Positions 9,024 through 17,574 of a stretch of DNA of 64,000 nucleotides are shown piece after piece. Within the stretch, counting starts at the first letter, position 1. Each line of letters begins with the position of its first letter. The notes under the pieces are model-generated. The model did not search any database. It worked only from the letters and a program-made list of their open reading frames with translations, and was not told where the DNA came from. The DNA lies in NCBI GenBank assembly GCA_035485575.1, contig DATHNW010000024.1, positions 1 to 64,000 of the forward strand. Direction: 5' to 3'. The stretch is from DASRHD01 sp035485575 (GTDB lineage Bacteria; Verrucomicrobiota; Verrucomicrobiia; Opitutales; Opitutaceae). The translations under genes and the position numbers were made by a program.

Positions 9024-10358
9024 TTACTCGACCTCGTCGTTGTTCAGGATGGCAAACATCAATTCGGCCGAGGAAACGACCTGGCCGCCAACGCTGCACG
9101 TGCCCTCGGCGCAGGCGATCTTGTCGCCGCGGCTCTTGGTCAGCTTGACGTTGATCACGATCTGGTCGCCCGGGCGCACAGCCCGGCGGTACTTGACCTT
9201 GTCGCAGCTCATCAGGAGCGCGGTCTTGCCCTCGCTGGAACCGCGGCGGAGCATGAGGATGCCCGCGGCCTGGGCCAGCGCCTCGAGCTGCAGCACGCCA
9301 GGCATGACGGGATTGCCCGGGTAGTGGCCCTGGAAGTACGGCTCGTTGAAGGTGACGTTCTTGATCGCGACCAGTTCGTCCTTGCCGATGAATTCGGCGA
9401 CGCGGTCGATCATCACGAACGGGTAGCGGTGCGGCAGCGTGTCGAGTACCCGGCGGATATCAAGCGAGGTTTCATGCTCGAGCACGGTGGCGGGGCCGGC
9501 GGCTTTCTCCTTCTTTTTGCCCGCGCCTTTCTTATGGAGCTTCTCGTAAAGCGCCTTGGTCAGCTCGGCGTTGATGGCGTGGCCAGGACGCGTGGCGATG
9601 ATGTGCGCCTTGAGCGGCTGGCCGAGCAGTGTCAGGTCGCCTATGATGTCGAGGATCTTGTGCCGCACGAACTCGTCCTTGAAGCGCAGCGGCTCCTTCG
9701 ACATGATCTTGTCGCCCTTGATGACGACGGCGCAGTCGAGCGAGCCGCCGCGGATCTTGCCCAGCTTGATCAGCTCCTCGATGTCCTCGTAAATCGTGAA
9801 GGTGCGCGCCGCGGCGATCTCCGTCATGTAGATGTCAGGGTCGACCGTCAGCGACAGATGCTGCGTATGGATGCCGCGGTCATCCGCCGAGGTGCAGGTG
9901 ATTTTGAATTCGTTCGACGGCAGGGCGATGACGGAGCGGTTGCCCTGTGTGACGGAGACGGCCTCATCCAGCATGAAATACGACCGCTCCTTGTCCTGTT
10001 CCACCGGTTCGCCGGAAAGGATCAGGTTCACAAAAGGCTTGGCCGAGCCGTCCATGGCCGGCGGTTCGCCGGCATTCATCTCGATGACGACATTGTCGAT
10101 GCCACAGCCGGCCAGCGCGCTGAGAACGTGCTCAACGGTGTGGATTTTCGCGTGGCCCTGCTGGAGCGTGGTGTTGCGCACCAGGTCACCGACGAGGTCG
10201 ATGCGCGGCTTCAGCTCGGGCTGGCCGTGCAAGTCGACCCTCCGGAAAACGATGCCGTGACCGGCGGCGGCGGGCTTCAGGGTGAGGCGGACCGCCTCAC
10301 CCGTGTGCAGCGCCTGACCTTCGATGGACACTTCGCGCGCAAGGGTGCGTTGTTTCAT
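9024..10358 (-). CDS. lpxC/fabZ: Bifunctional LpxC deacetylase / FabZ 3-hydroxyacyl-ACP dehydratase fusion
   Basis: A 444-residue fusion. Residues 1 to about 290 are UDP-3-O-acyl-GlcNAc deacetylase: the zinc-ligand region is HTVEHVLSAL, with a second set of ligands in VRHKILDIIGDL, and AGEPPAMDGSAKPF is characteristic. A Lys-rich linker (KLHKKGAGKKKEK) leads into FabZ (about 305-444), with catalytic His and Glu in GHYPGNPVMPGVLQLEALAQ. LpxC commits UDP-sugar to lipid A, and FabZ dehydrates 3-hydroxyacyl-ACP, so the two enzymes compete for the same acyl-ACP precursor pool. The same fusion is known in Bacteroidetes and some PVC bacteria. ATG 10358 (MKQRTLAREV) is preferred over TTG 10391. Confidence 0.95.
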   Translation of the reverse strand: MKQRTLAREVSIEGQALHTGEAVRLTLKPAAAGHGIVFRRVDLHGQPELKPRIDLVGDLVRNTTLQQGHAKIHTVEHVLSALAGCGIDNVVIEMNAGEPPAMDGSAKPFVNLILSGEPVEQDKERSYFMLDEAVSVTQGNRSVIALPSNEFKITCTSADDRGIHTQHLSLTVDPDIYMTEIAAARTFTIYEDIEELIKLGKIRGGSLDCAVVIKGDKIMSKEPLRFKDEFVRHKILDIIGDLTLLGQPLKAHIIATRPGHAINAELTKALYEKLHKKGAGKKKEKAAGPATVLEHETSLDIRRVLDTLPHRYPFVMIDRVAEFIGKDELVAIKNVTFNEPYFQGHYPGNPVMPGVLQLEALAQAAGILMLRRGSSEGKTALLMSCDKVKYRRAVRPGDQIVINVKLTKSRGDKIACAEGTCSVGGQVVSSAELMFAILNNDEVE

Positions 10359-10491
10359 GGATTTGGGCGGAGTGTCGGAAACGTCCTGCAAATGACAAGC
10401 CCGGAGACGGCTCCGAGCCTTGACACACCGAGGGCTCGCCGCTTATTCAACCAACTTTTCCGCAACTCGAAACCTCCTCCAATTTACCGCC

Positions 10492-11049
10492 ATGGCCTCC
10501 GCCAACGATCTCCGCAAAGGGCAAGTCATCAAGTTCAACAACGAACCGCACCTCGTCATGGAGACGCAGCACCGCACCCCCGGCAACCTGCGTGCGTTCG
10601 TGCAGGCCAAGCTGCGCAATCTTAAGAACGGCCGCTCGCTCGACCAGCGCTTCAACTCCACCGAGTCGATGGAAGTGCTTTCCACCGACCGCAAGACCCT
10701 CGAGTTCAGCTACGCGGACCGCGATACCTACGCGTTCATCGACCCGCAGACTTTCGAGCAGATCGAGCTCACCGAGACCCTCATCGGCGAGGCCAAAAAC
10801 TACCTCGTTTCCAACGGCAAGGTCGAGGTGCTGTTCGTCGACGACAAGCCCATCACCATCGACCTGCCCTCCGCCGTCTCGCTGAAAATCGTCGAGTCCG
10901 CCGACGGCATTCGCGGCGACACCGCCAGCAACGTCCAGAAGCCCGCCAAGCTCGAGACCGGCCTCATCATTCAGGTGCCCCTCTTTGTCAAAGAAGGAGA
11001 GATCGTGCGCGTGAGCACGGCCGATGGCTCCTATCTCAGCCGCGCGTAA
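10492..11049 (+). CDS. efp: Elongation factor P with Asn at the usual modification site
   Basis: A 185-residue EF-P that rescues ribosomes stalled on proline runs. Start is ATG 10492 (MASANDLRKGQ); upstream codons do not match the family. The three beta-barrel domains are visible, ending in VPLFVKEGEIVRVSTADGSYLSRA. The domain I loop reads HRTPGNLRAF where E. coli has VKPGKGQAF. By that alignment the residue modified in other bacteria (Lys34, or Arg) is Asn32. Neither epmA/epmB/epmC nor earP is in the window. Either EF-P works unmodified here or it uses an unknown modification. It is transcribed divergently from lpxC/fabZ. Confidence 0.95.
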   Translation: MASANDLRKGQVIKFNNEPHLVMETQHRTPGNLRAFVQAKLRNLKNGRSLDQRFNSTESMEVLSTDRKTLEFSYADRDTYAFIDPQTFEQIELTETLIGEAKNYLVSNGKVEVLFVDDKPITIDLPSAVSLKIVESADGIRGDTASNVQKPAKLETGLIIQVPLFVKEGEIVRVSTADGSYLSRA

Positions 11050-11148
11050 ACCGCCGCAGCCGGGCGCGGAAAATGCCCGTTAGCCGCCCTGCCCCGGTTC
11101 ACCCCGACCATTTTCAGGCCAACCATGCCGATAAAGCTTTCGCCCCTC

Positions 11149-12309
11149 ATGAAAAAACTTACCCTCGCCCTTGCCGTGGGATTTCTCGCCATCGAGAGCG
11201 CTTGTGCCGCCCCAGCCATTCCGCCGGCGCAAGCCGACTTTGGCTCCTGGCCCGCAGGCTGCTCACCTCAAGAAATCGGCCAGCGTGTCGCCACACGCTT
11301 CATTGCGAGCCCACATCCTAATTTCGGGCGCACCGAACCGACAAAATTCATCACCTACCCCGAGGTCTGCACCTGGTACGGCGCCCTGACTTTCGCCCAA
11401 CTCGCCGGCGACAAGGATCTCACGGCCAGGCTCGTCCAGCGCTTCGCCCCGCTTTTTGGCGAGGAATCCCATCTTGTTCCGAAGCCTGAGAATGTGGACG
11501 CCACCGTCTTCGGCACCGTCCCGCTCGAACTGTACATCCAGACGAAGGACAAGCGGTATCTTGAGATCGGCCAGGGCCTCGCGGACGCGCAGTGGGAACA
11601 GCCGACGCCGGAACAACTGGCGAAATTGAAACCCGGCCCCCGCGCCATTGCGGAAGAGGCGATCAAGGCCGGTCTCACCTGGCAGACGCGCTACTGGATC
11701 GACGACATGTTCATGATCACGGCGGTGCAATTGCAGGCTTATCGTGCCACCGGAGACGCCAAGTACGTGGATCGCATGGCGAATGAGATGGCGGTCTACC
11801 TCGACAAGCTGCAACAGCCCAACGGGCTTTTCTTTCACGCGCCCGAAGTTCCCATTTTCTGGGGCCGCGGCGACGGCTGGGTGGCTGTCGGCATGGCCGA
11901 GGTCCTGCGCTCACTGCCGGCCGACCACCCGCACCGTGCGAGAATCATGGCCGGCTACCAGAAAATGATGGCCTCGCTCCTGCAATACCAGGACGCCGAC
12001 GGCATGTGGCACCAGATCATCGACGACCCTAAAGCATGGCCTGAAACCTCCTGCACCGGCATGTTCACCTTCGCCTTCATCACCGGCGTGAAAAACGGCT
12101 GGCTTGATGCCGCCACCTACGGCCCGGCCGCGCGCAAGGGCTGGCTCGCCCTTATCAAGTACATCGATGGCAACGCCGACATCCACGAAGTCTGCGAAGG
12201 CACCAACAAAAAGAACAACGTCCAGTATTACGTGGATCGCAAACGGAACATCGGCGACATGCACGGCCAGGCTCCGATCCTCTGGTGCGCCTCCGCGCTG
12301 CTCCGCTGA
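11149..12309 (+). CDS. Secreted GH105 unsaturated rhamnogalacturonyl/glucuronyl hydrolase
   Basis: A protein of 386 residues starting at ATG 11149, with a classic signal peptide MKKLTLALAVGFLAIESACA; an in-frame ATG at 11125 adds 8 residues. The (alpha/alpha)6 barrel motifs of GH88/GH105 are present: TRYWIDDMFMITAVQLQAY (general acid Asp), WGRGDGWVAVGMAEVL, and SCTGMFTFAFITGVKNGWL. The family removes the unsaturated uronic acid left at oligosaccharide ends by pectate or rhamnogalacturonan lyases. The GH28 gene 0.8 kb downstream supports a pectin substrate. A strong terminator follows directly. Confidence 0.9.
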   Translation: MKKLTLALAVGFLAIESACAAPAIPPAQADFGSWPAGCSPQEIGQRVATRFIASPHPNFGRTEPTKFITYPEVCTWYGALTFAQLAGDKDLTARLVQRFAPLFGEESHLVPKPENVDATVFGTVPLELYIQTKDKRYLEIGQGLADAQWEQPTPEQLAKLKPGPRAIAEEAIKAGLTWQTRYWIDDMFMITAVQLQAYRATGDAKYVDRMANEMAVYLDKLQQPNGLFFHAPEVPIFWGRGDGWVAVGMAEVLRSLPADHPHRARIMAGYQKMMASLLQYQDADGMWHQIIDDPKAWPETSCTGMFTFAFITGVKNGWLDAATYGPAARKGWLALIKYIDGNADIHEVCEGTNKKNNVQYYVDRKRNIGDMHGQAPILWCASALLR

Positions 12310-12332
12310 GCGGCCAGCCGCTTTTTTTCAGC

Positions 12333-12366
12333 AAACCCGCGGCTTCCTCGCCGCGGGTTTTTCTTT
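12333..12366 (+). terminator. Rho-independent terminator after the GH105 gene
   Basis: Perfect 11-bp stem (12333-12343 with 12350-12360), a 6-base loop, and a T-rich tail to 12366. It separates the GH105 gene from the convergent carbonic anhydrase gene. Confidence 0.9.
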
Positions 12367-12373
12367 GGACTTT

Positions 12374-13018
12374 TCAGCCCAGCACCGCGACCGCGGCCTT
12401 GTAGCTTTCCGCCGCTTCCCGCGGGTTGCCGGCCGAGCAGTTCAAATCATGCAGCAGGCCGTCCTTCAGCCCGTAAATCCAGCCATGCACTACGAGCGGC
12501 TGGCCGCGCGACCACGCATCGTGCACGATGGACGTCTGGCAGACGTTCGCCACCTGCTCGATGACGTTCAGCTCGCACAGCCGGTCGCTGCGCGCGCCCT
12601 CATCCGGCAGCACGCTCAGCCGGCAGTCGTGCTTCTCGCCCACATCCTGGACATGCCGCAGCCAGTTGTCGGCCAAGCCCACGCGTTCACAGCGCAATGC
12701 CGCGCGCACGCCGCTGCAGCCATAGTGGCCGACGACGATGATGTGTTTCACCTTCAACAAATCGACGGCGAACTGGATCACGCTCAAGCAGTTCAGGTCG
12801 GTGTGCACGACGACATTGGCGATGTTGCGATGCACGAACAGCTCGCCTGGCAGCAACCCGACGATTTCGTTGGCCGGCACGCGGCTGTCGGAACAGCCGA
12901 TCCATAGGCAGGCGGGCGACTGCTGTTGCGACAGCTTCAGGAAAAACTCCGGATCGCGTTTCCGAATGCTCTCCGCCCAGGTTTTGTTTTGCGCAAACAA
13001 GTGAGTCAGGGTTTCCAT
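12374..13018 (-). CDS. can: Beta-class carbonic anhydrase
   Basis: A 214-residue enzyme for CO2/bicarbonate interconversion in the cytoplasm. The zinc site is complete: Cys and Asp in WIGCSDSRVPANEI, then His and Cys in VVGHYGCSGVRAAL. The conserved GELFVHRNIANVV lies between them, and VVHGWIYGLKDGLL is the usual C-terminal strand. Length and motifs match the plant-type/Can subgroup. It is a single gene whose stop sits just beyond the GH105 terminator. Confidence 0.95.
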   Translation of the reverse strand: METLTHLFAQNKTWAESIRKRDPEFFLKLSQQQSPACLWIGCSDSRVPANEIVGLLPGELFVHRNIANVVVHTDLNCLSVIQFAVDLLKVKHIIVVGHYGCSGVRAALRCERVGLADNWLRHVQDVGEKHDCRLSVLPDEGARSDRLCELNVIEQVANVCQTSIVHDAWSRGQPLVVHGWIYGLKDGLLHDLNCSAGNPREAAESYKAAVAVLG

Positions 13019-13147
13019 GCGGAAACCAGATGGTTTTGCGCGTTGCGGGAATGTCCACCCTTAAACTCAGGCCTGTGCCACGCGCTCGACACGATGGTAC
13101 TTTCGGCTGTTTCCTGCGTCTAGCGTTCCCCCACCCTGAAATTTAAA

Positions 13148-14851
13148 ATGAGCGATACCTCCTCCACCCCTTTGTCCCGCCGCCAATGGGTCGGCCTGAC
13201 CATGCCGGTCCTGGCCGCTTCCCTCGGCTCCGGCCTGATCGGCGCCAGCCGTGCCTCCGCCGCGGAACCTCCGGCCGTCCCGGCCGATGACGCCAAGACG
13301 GCCGGCACGCGCGTCTACAACGTCCGTGATTTCGGTGCCAAGGGCGACGGCGCCACGCTCGACACCGCGGCGATCCAGGCCGCGATCGATGCCTGCAACC
13401 GGGACCACGGCGGCATCGTTCTTCTTCCGGCTGGCGATTTCCTGAGCGGCACGATCGAGCTGAAGAGCGACGTCACACTGCACCTCGCCGCAGCGGGCCG
13501 GCTGCTCGGCAGCGGAAAGATCGAGGACTACCACGCCGGCAACGGCCTGCCGCGCAACAACGGCAACGTCGTCCTGATCTCCGCCGCCAACGCCGAGAAT
13601 ATCACGCTCGAGGGCCACGGCACCATCGATGGACAAGGCGCGAAATTTTATACCGGCCACGGCGACAGCACCGGCCCCGGCGACGACCGTTCCAAGGCCT
13701 ACGTGGACCGTCCGCACCTGATGACCTTTTATCGCTGCAAGAATCTCGTCGTGCGGGACGTGTTCTGCACCTCGAGCGCCTATCACTGCATGCGCATCTA
13801 CGAGTGCCTGTACGTGCAGCTCGCAGGCGTGCGGATTCACAACCGCGTCAACAAGAACAACGACGGCTTCCACTTCGACAGCAGCCAGTACGTGCACGTC
13901 GCCAACTGCGACGTCGCCTGCCAGGACGACGCCTGCGCGCTCTTCGGCAGCTGCAAGTTCATCACGGTCACGAACTGCACCTTCAGCACGCGCTGGTCGG
14001 TGTTCCGCTTCGGCGGCGGCCAGGCCGAGAACATCACAGTCTCCAACTGCGTCATCTACGAGACCTACGGCTGCCCGATCAAGATGCACTTCGGGCGCAA
14101 CTCCCGCGCCGAGAACATCACCTTCTCCAACCTGATCATGAAGGACGTGACCGGCCCGATTTCACTCGGGCTCGACTCGCGCTCGCGCCGGCGGCCCGAT
14201 AGCGACAGCACCCCGCCGCCCAAGGGGATTCTGCGCAATATCACTTTCAGCGGCATCCGCGCCACGGTCGTGGCCACCGTGCGGCAACACGCCGACCTGC
14301 CCTTCCCTTCGGACGGCCGGCCCGGCGAAACCCGGACCTGCATCGTCCTCAATGGCGCAACCGAGGACTGTATTCTTGAGAACATCAGTCTCAGCGATGT
14401 TCATGTCATCTACGAAGGCAGCGGGACCGCCGAGGAGGCCGCCCGGCGCGACGTTCCCCCGATCGCCGGCGAATATTTCGAGATCGGCACGCCGCCCGCC
14501 TACGGCCTTTTCGCACGCAACGTGCAGGGGCTGACGCTCCAGAACATCCGGTTCGAAGTGACCTCGCCCGATCTGCGTCCGGCCCTCGTGCTCGACCATG
14601 TGGCCGATGCCGCGATCAACGGTCTCAGCGTGCAAGGTCACGAGAAAGGCGAGTCCGTGCTGCGGCTCATTGCCACGCGCGACACGCTGCTGACCGCCGC
14701 CCGCGTGCTCACGCCCGCCCCCGTTTTCCTTCAGCTCGAAGGCGCGACCAGCGAAAACATCACCGTGGACGGCGGCGATCTGACCAAAGCCACCGCGCCG
14801 CTCGCCTTTAAAAGCGGCGCCACGGACGAGGCTGTAAAGCTACGGACCTGA
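13148..14851 (+). CDS. Tat-exported GH28 family protein (polygalacturonase-like, divergent active site)
   Basis: A 567-residue protein with a twin-arginine signal (SRRQWVGL at 10-17, hydrophobic stretch, ASA cleavage site), so it is exported folded. The parallel beta-helix begins at VYNVRDFGAKGDGATLDTAAIQ. The catalytic acid pair is present: NNDG (Asp239) and QDD (Asp260-Asp261), with the spacing known from fungal enzymes. The canonical GHG motif that should follow is replaced by STRWSVFRFGGG, and the RIK motif reads PIK. It may therefore belong to a GH28 subgroup with a different substrate or mechanism. With the GH105 enzyme it suggests digestion of pectin or rhamnogalacturonan. Confidence 0.88.
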   Translation: MSDTSSTPLSRRQWVGLTMPVLAASLGSGLIGASRASAAEPPAVPADDAKTAGTRVYNVRDFGAKGDGATLDTAAIQAAIDACNRDHGGIVLLPAGDFLSGTIELKSDVTLHLAAAGRLLGSGKIEDYHAGNGLPRNNGNVVLISAANAENITLEGHGTIDGQGAKFYTGHGDSTGPGDDRSKAYVDRPHLMTFYRCKNLVVRDVFCTSSAYHCMRIYECLYVQLAGVRIHNRVNKNNDGFHFDSSQYVHVANCDVACQDDACALFGSCKFITVTNCTFSTRWSVFRFGGGQAENITVSNCVIYETYGCPIKMHFGRNSRAENITFSNLIMKDVTGPISLGLDSRSRRRPDSDSTPPPKGILRNITFSGIRATVVATVRQHADLPFPSDGRPGETRTCIVLNGATEDCILENISLSDVHVIYEGSGTAEEAARRDVPPIAGEYFEIGTPPAYGLFARNVQGLTLQNIRFEVTSPDLRPALVLDHVADAAINGLSVQGHEKGESVLRLIATRDTLLTAARVLTPAPVFLQLEGATSENITVDGGDLTKATAPLAFKSGATDEAVKLRT

Positions 14852-14921
14852 GGCTCGCGCCAGAGGCGCATCTTTTTTGAATCCAAACAGCGCGCGTTCG
14901 ACACTCACTGGTCGAACACCC

Positions 14922-15302
14922 ATGCCTATACACCATTCCGATATCTGCATTGCCATTATCCTGGTCTTCCTGCTCATCGCCGGCTTCATCAGGCGCTACT
15001 TTCGGCTGAAGCATCATCAACTGTGGACTGAGACCGCCCGGCTTGCCCTGGAAAAGGGGCAACCGCTGCCAAAGTTTGAATTCAACAGACGGCGCTGGGG
15101 TGCCTGGTGGGACTTCCGGCGCGGCTTGGTGTTGATCGCGATAGGCGCGGCATTCTATTACATCCTGCCGGCCCAGTCCCAAGCGTGGGCGGCTATGCCT
15201 GGGTTCATCGGCGTTGCATGCCTTATTCTCAGCCTGTGTTCTCTGCTGCGTTCCGACAAGCCGTGCAATGAAAGCAATCGTGATCTGCCGGGACAAAAGT
15301 GA
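14922..15302 (+). CDS. Small membrane protein upstream of an ECF sigma factor
   Basis: A 126-residue protein with two hydrophobic segments: about 5-23 (ICIAIILVFLLIAGFI) and a later pair around 70-110 (VLIAIGAAFYYIL, FIGVACLILSLCSLL). A basic cytoplasmic stretch lies between. I do not recognise a named family with confidence; it resembles the DUF6249-type proteins often found beside sigma factors. Its stop overlaps the sigma factor GTG in a GTGA (15299-15302), so the two are co-translated and it may help sense or relay the signal. Confidence 0.6.
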   Translation: MPIHHSDICIAIILVFLLIAGFIRRYFRLKHHQLWTETARLALEKGQPLPKFEFNRRRWGAWWDFRRGLVLIAIGAAFYYILPAQSQAWAAMPGFIGVACLILSLCSLLRSDKPCNESNRDLPGQK

Positions 15303-15835
15303 CTTCGTCCGACCCCGACCTCATTGCCCGCGCGCTCATGGACGACCGCGCGGCGTTTGGCGAGCTTGTGCTGCGGCATCAGTCCGCCGTGCGCCGTTTC
15401 CTGCGCCATCTGGCCGGCGGCGACGCGGCGCTGGCCGACGATCTCGCACAGGAAACGTTCATTCAAGCCTGGCGCGGACTGGCTCGTTTCCGCGGCGAAT
15501 CCAATTTTTCCACCTGGCTGCTTGGTATCGCCCACAACCGCTGGCGCAACACGCGCCGCCAGCGCAAAATGGAACCACAAACCGCAAATGAGACCGCCAA
15601 TGAAAATCTTCCCTCCCCGGCCCGCGCGGTCGAACTCACGCAGGATCTCGGTGCGGCCATGAAACGGCTCGATCCCGATGAACAAACCGCCTTGCATCTT
15701 TTCTATCAGCAAGGCCTCACCCACCCGGAAATCGCCGCCGTGGCGGGCTGGCCGCTTGGCACCGTGAAAACCCACCTCGCCCGGGGCAAAGAAAAACTCC
15801 GCTCCCTGCTCGCTGCATGGAACCCACAGGCATGA
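15299..15835 (+). CDS. ECF (group 4) RNA polymerase sigma factor
   Basis: A 178-residue RpoE-like sigma factor from GTG 15299. Region 2 shows FGELVLRHQSAVRRFLRHL and DDLAQETFIQAWRGLARFRGESNFSTWLLGIAHN. Region 4 shows LDPDEQTALHLFYQQGLTHPEIAAVAGWPLGTVKTHLARGKEKLR, the helix-turn-helix that reads -35 elements. It overlaps the upstream membrane-protein gene (GTGA) and the downstream anti-sigma-like gene (ATGA), a three-gene translationally coupled unit typical of sigma/anti-sigma modules. Confidence 0.92.
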   Translation: MTSSDPDLIARALMDDRAAFGELVLRHQSAVRRFLRHLAGGDAALADDLAQETFIQAWRGLARFRGESNFSTWLLGIAHNRWRNTRRQRKMEPQTANETANENLPSPARAVELTQDLGAAMKRLDPDEQTALHLFYQQGLTHPEIAAVAGWPLGTVKTHLARGKEKLRSLLAAWNPQA

Positions 15836-16179
15836 CCTCCCTTGACAACCCGCAATTGGAAACGCTGCTGCGCGAGCAGGCCGGGCCACCGCTGCCCGAC
15901 GGCGGTTTTTCCGCGCGTGTGCTCGCCGCGATTCCACCGCGCCGCAAAGCCCGCCTCGGGTTCCGCAGCTGGCTCATCGCCGCGAGCGCCCTCGGCGGCT
16001 TTGCTTTCGCCTGGATCCGCTCCGCCGGAAGCCTCGATTGGACCGCTCTGGGCGATCAATTCGACATGGTCTCGAAGACCTTGCCCGCGGTGCCGGGAGA
16101 GCCGGTGGCAATTGTCGCCTTGCTGATCACGGCACTCTGGTTCCTGCCGACCTTCATCACCGAAGAAACGTTTGAATAA
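15832..16179 (+). CDS. Probable anti-sigma factor (single/double membrane segment)
   Basis: A 115-residue protein starting at ATG 15832, which overlaps the sigma stop by 4 bases. An ATG at 15817 is also in frame. The N-terminal cytoplasmic part contains GGFSARVLAAIPPRRKAR, a short helical region plausible for sigma binding. Membrane segments follow at about 44-61 (FRSWLIAASALGGFAFAWI) and 90-110. No zinc-binding HxxxCxxC motif is present, so it is not a ZAS-type anti-sigma factor. The function is inferred from position and topology. Confidence 0.65.
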   Translation: MTSLDNPQLETLLREQAGPPLPDGGFSARVLAAIPPRRKARLGFRSWLIAASALGGFAFAWIRSAGSLDWTALGDQFDMVSKTLPAVPGEPVAIVALLITALWFLPTFITEETFE

Positions 16180-16181
16180 AA

Positions 16182-16206
16182 AAGCCGGCCGAAATCCGGC
16201 CGGCTT
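16182..16206 (-). terminator. Hairpin terminator, U-tract on the minus strand
   Basis: A perfect 10-bp GC-rich stem with a 5-base loop lies between the convergent anti-sigma-like and deoA genes. On the minus strand it is followed by TTTTTTA, so it mainly ends deoA. On the plus strand no T-run follows. Confidence 0.85.
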
Positions 16207-16230
16207 CAAGATTGTCTGCGAAGGCAACGT

Positions 16231-17574
16231 TTACGCCACGCGCTCGACGACGAGCGGCGGAGGCGTCGGGCGCTTCGGCGCGAGACGGTAGGCACTCTTG
16301 AAGAACTCGAGCGCCTTTTCGCACTTCGCCTCGTCGTTGTAGTGGATCATCATGAGCGGCTCGCCCTGCTTCACCTGCGTGCCGACCTTTTTGATCTCCG
16401 ATACGCCGACAGCATAGTCGATCTTGTCGTGCGGATGCTCCTTGCCCGCACCGAGCAGGTGCACGCCGCGTGCGATCATTGCGGCATTGATGGTGTGGAC
16501 GTAGCCGCGCTTCGGGGCGGGCAGCTTGCGAATGTGCTTTGCCTGCGGGAATTTTTCCGGGTGGTCGATGTAGCTCGTGTCGCCGCCCTGGGCCTTGACG
16601 AGGTCCTTGAACTTCGCGAGCGCGGAGCCGTCCGTAAGATGGCGCTGCACGGTCTGCTTGGCGGAAAGCGTGGAGCCCGCAACGCCGGCGAGGCGGACGA
16701 TTTCCATGCCGAGCTTGAGGACGAGTTCCTTGATGTCCTCGGGACCTTCGCCCTTGAGCAGCTTGATCGCCTCCTTGACCTCGAGCGAGGTGCCGACCGT
16801 GTCGCCGAGCGGCTGGTTCATGTCGGTGACGAGCGCAACGCAGCGGCGCTTCATCGAGCGGCCGACGCGCGTCATGGAACGCGCGAGCTGCTTCGCGTGC
16901 TCGAGTTCCTTGATGAAGGAGCCATTGCCCCACTTCACATCGATGACAAGGCCTTCGGAGCCTTCGGCCAGTTTTTTGGAAAGCACGCTGCCGGTGATGA
17001 GCGGAAGGCTCGGGATGGTGCCGGTCTCCTTGCGCAGATCGTAGAATTTCGCATCGGCGGGCGCGAGGGCCTCCGATTGCGCGACGATGGCGCCGCCGAT
17101 GCGCGCGAGCTGCGAGGAAAAATGATCGATGGTCTGGTTTCCCTTGAAGCCGGGGATGGCGGCGAGCTTGTCGAGCGTATTGATGATGTGGTCGTGCTCG
17201 ACACCGCACATCATCGGCACCACGACGCCGCTGGCCATGGCGAGCGGCACCAGGACGAGCGAGGTCTTGTCGCCCACGCCGCCGGTCGAGTATTTGTCGA
17301 TCTTCGGCTTGGCGATGTGTGACAAGTCGATGACTTCTCCCGAGAGCATCATTTCCTCGGTGAGGTCAGCCGTCTCCTGGGCAGACATCTGTTGGAAGTA
17401 AATCGCCATCAACAGCGCCGCGAGCTGGTGCTGGGGCATCTCACCGTCAATGGTGCTGTCGATGATGTAGCGGATTTCCTCTTGGGTGAACTCACCGCCG
17501 TCGCGTTTCTTCTCAATCAGGGCCTCAAACGCTGGTTTTACGAACCGGCGCGGTGGAATAAGACGTTTACTCAT
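16231..17574 (-). CDS. deoA: Thymidine/pyrimidine-nucleoside phosphorylase
   Basis: A 447-residue enzyme that splits thymidine (or uridine) with phosphate into the base and (deoxy)ribose-1-phosphate. The phosphate-binding signature KYSTGGVGDKTSLVL lies near residue 92. DKLAAIPGFKGNQT and TDMNQPLGDTVGTSLEVKEAI are further family motifs, and the C-terminal domain shows VGVSEIKKVGTQVKQGEPLM. ATG 17574 (MSKRLIPPRRF) is the correct start: the frame stays open upstream but encodes unrelated sequence antisense to the argS leader. It is divergent from argS. Confidence 0.95.
   Translation of the reverse strand: MSKRLIPPRRFVKPAFEALIEKKRDGGEFTQEEIRYIIDSTIDGEMPQHQLAALLMAIYFQQMSAQETADLTEEMMLSGEVIDLSHIAKPKIDKYSTGGVGDKTSLVLVPLAMASGVVVPMMCGVEHDHIINTLDKLAAIPGFKGNQTIDHFSSQLARIGGAIVAQSEALAPADAKFYDLRKETGTIPSLPLITGSVLSKKLAEGSEGLVIDVKWGNGSFIKELEHAKQLARSMTRVGRSMKRRCVALVTDMNQPLGDTVGTSLEVKEAIKLLKGEGPEDIKELVLKLGMEIVRLAGVAGSTLSAKQTVQRHLTDGSALAKFKDLVKAQGGDTSYIDHPEKFPQAKHIRKLPAPKRGYVHTINAAMIARGVHLLGAGKEHPHDKIDYAVGVSEIKKVGTQVKQGEPLMMIHYNDEAKCEKALEFFKSAYRLAPKRPTPPPLVVERVA

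Noticed and set aside
8286..10625. 779-codon open frame on the plus strand
   Set aside because: It is antisense to lpxA and lpxC/fabZ, which have complete conserved motifs. Long antisense frames are expected at this GC content.
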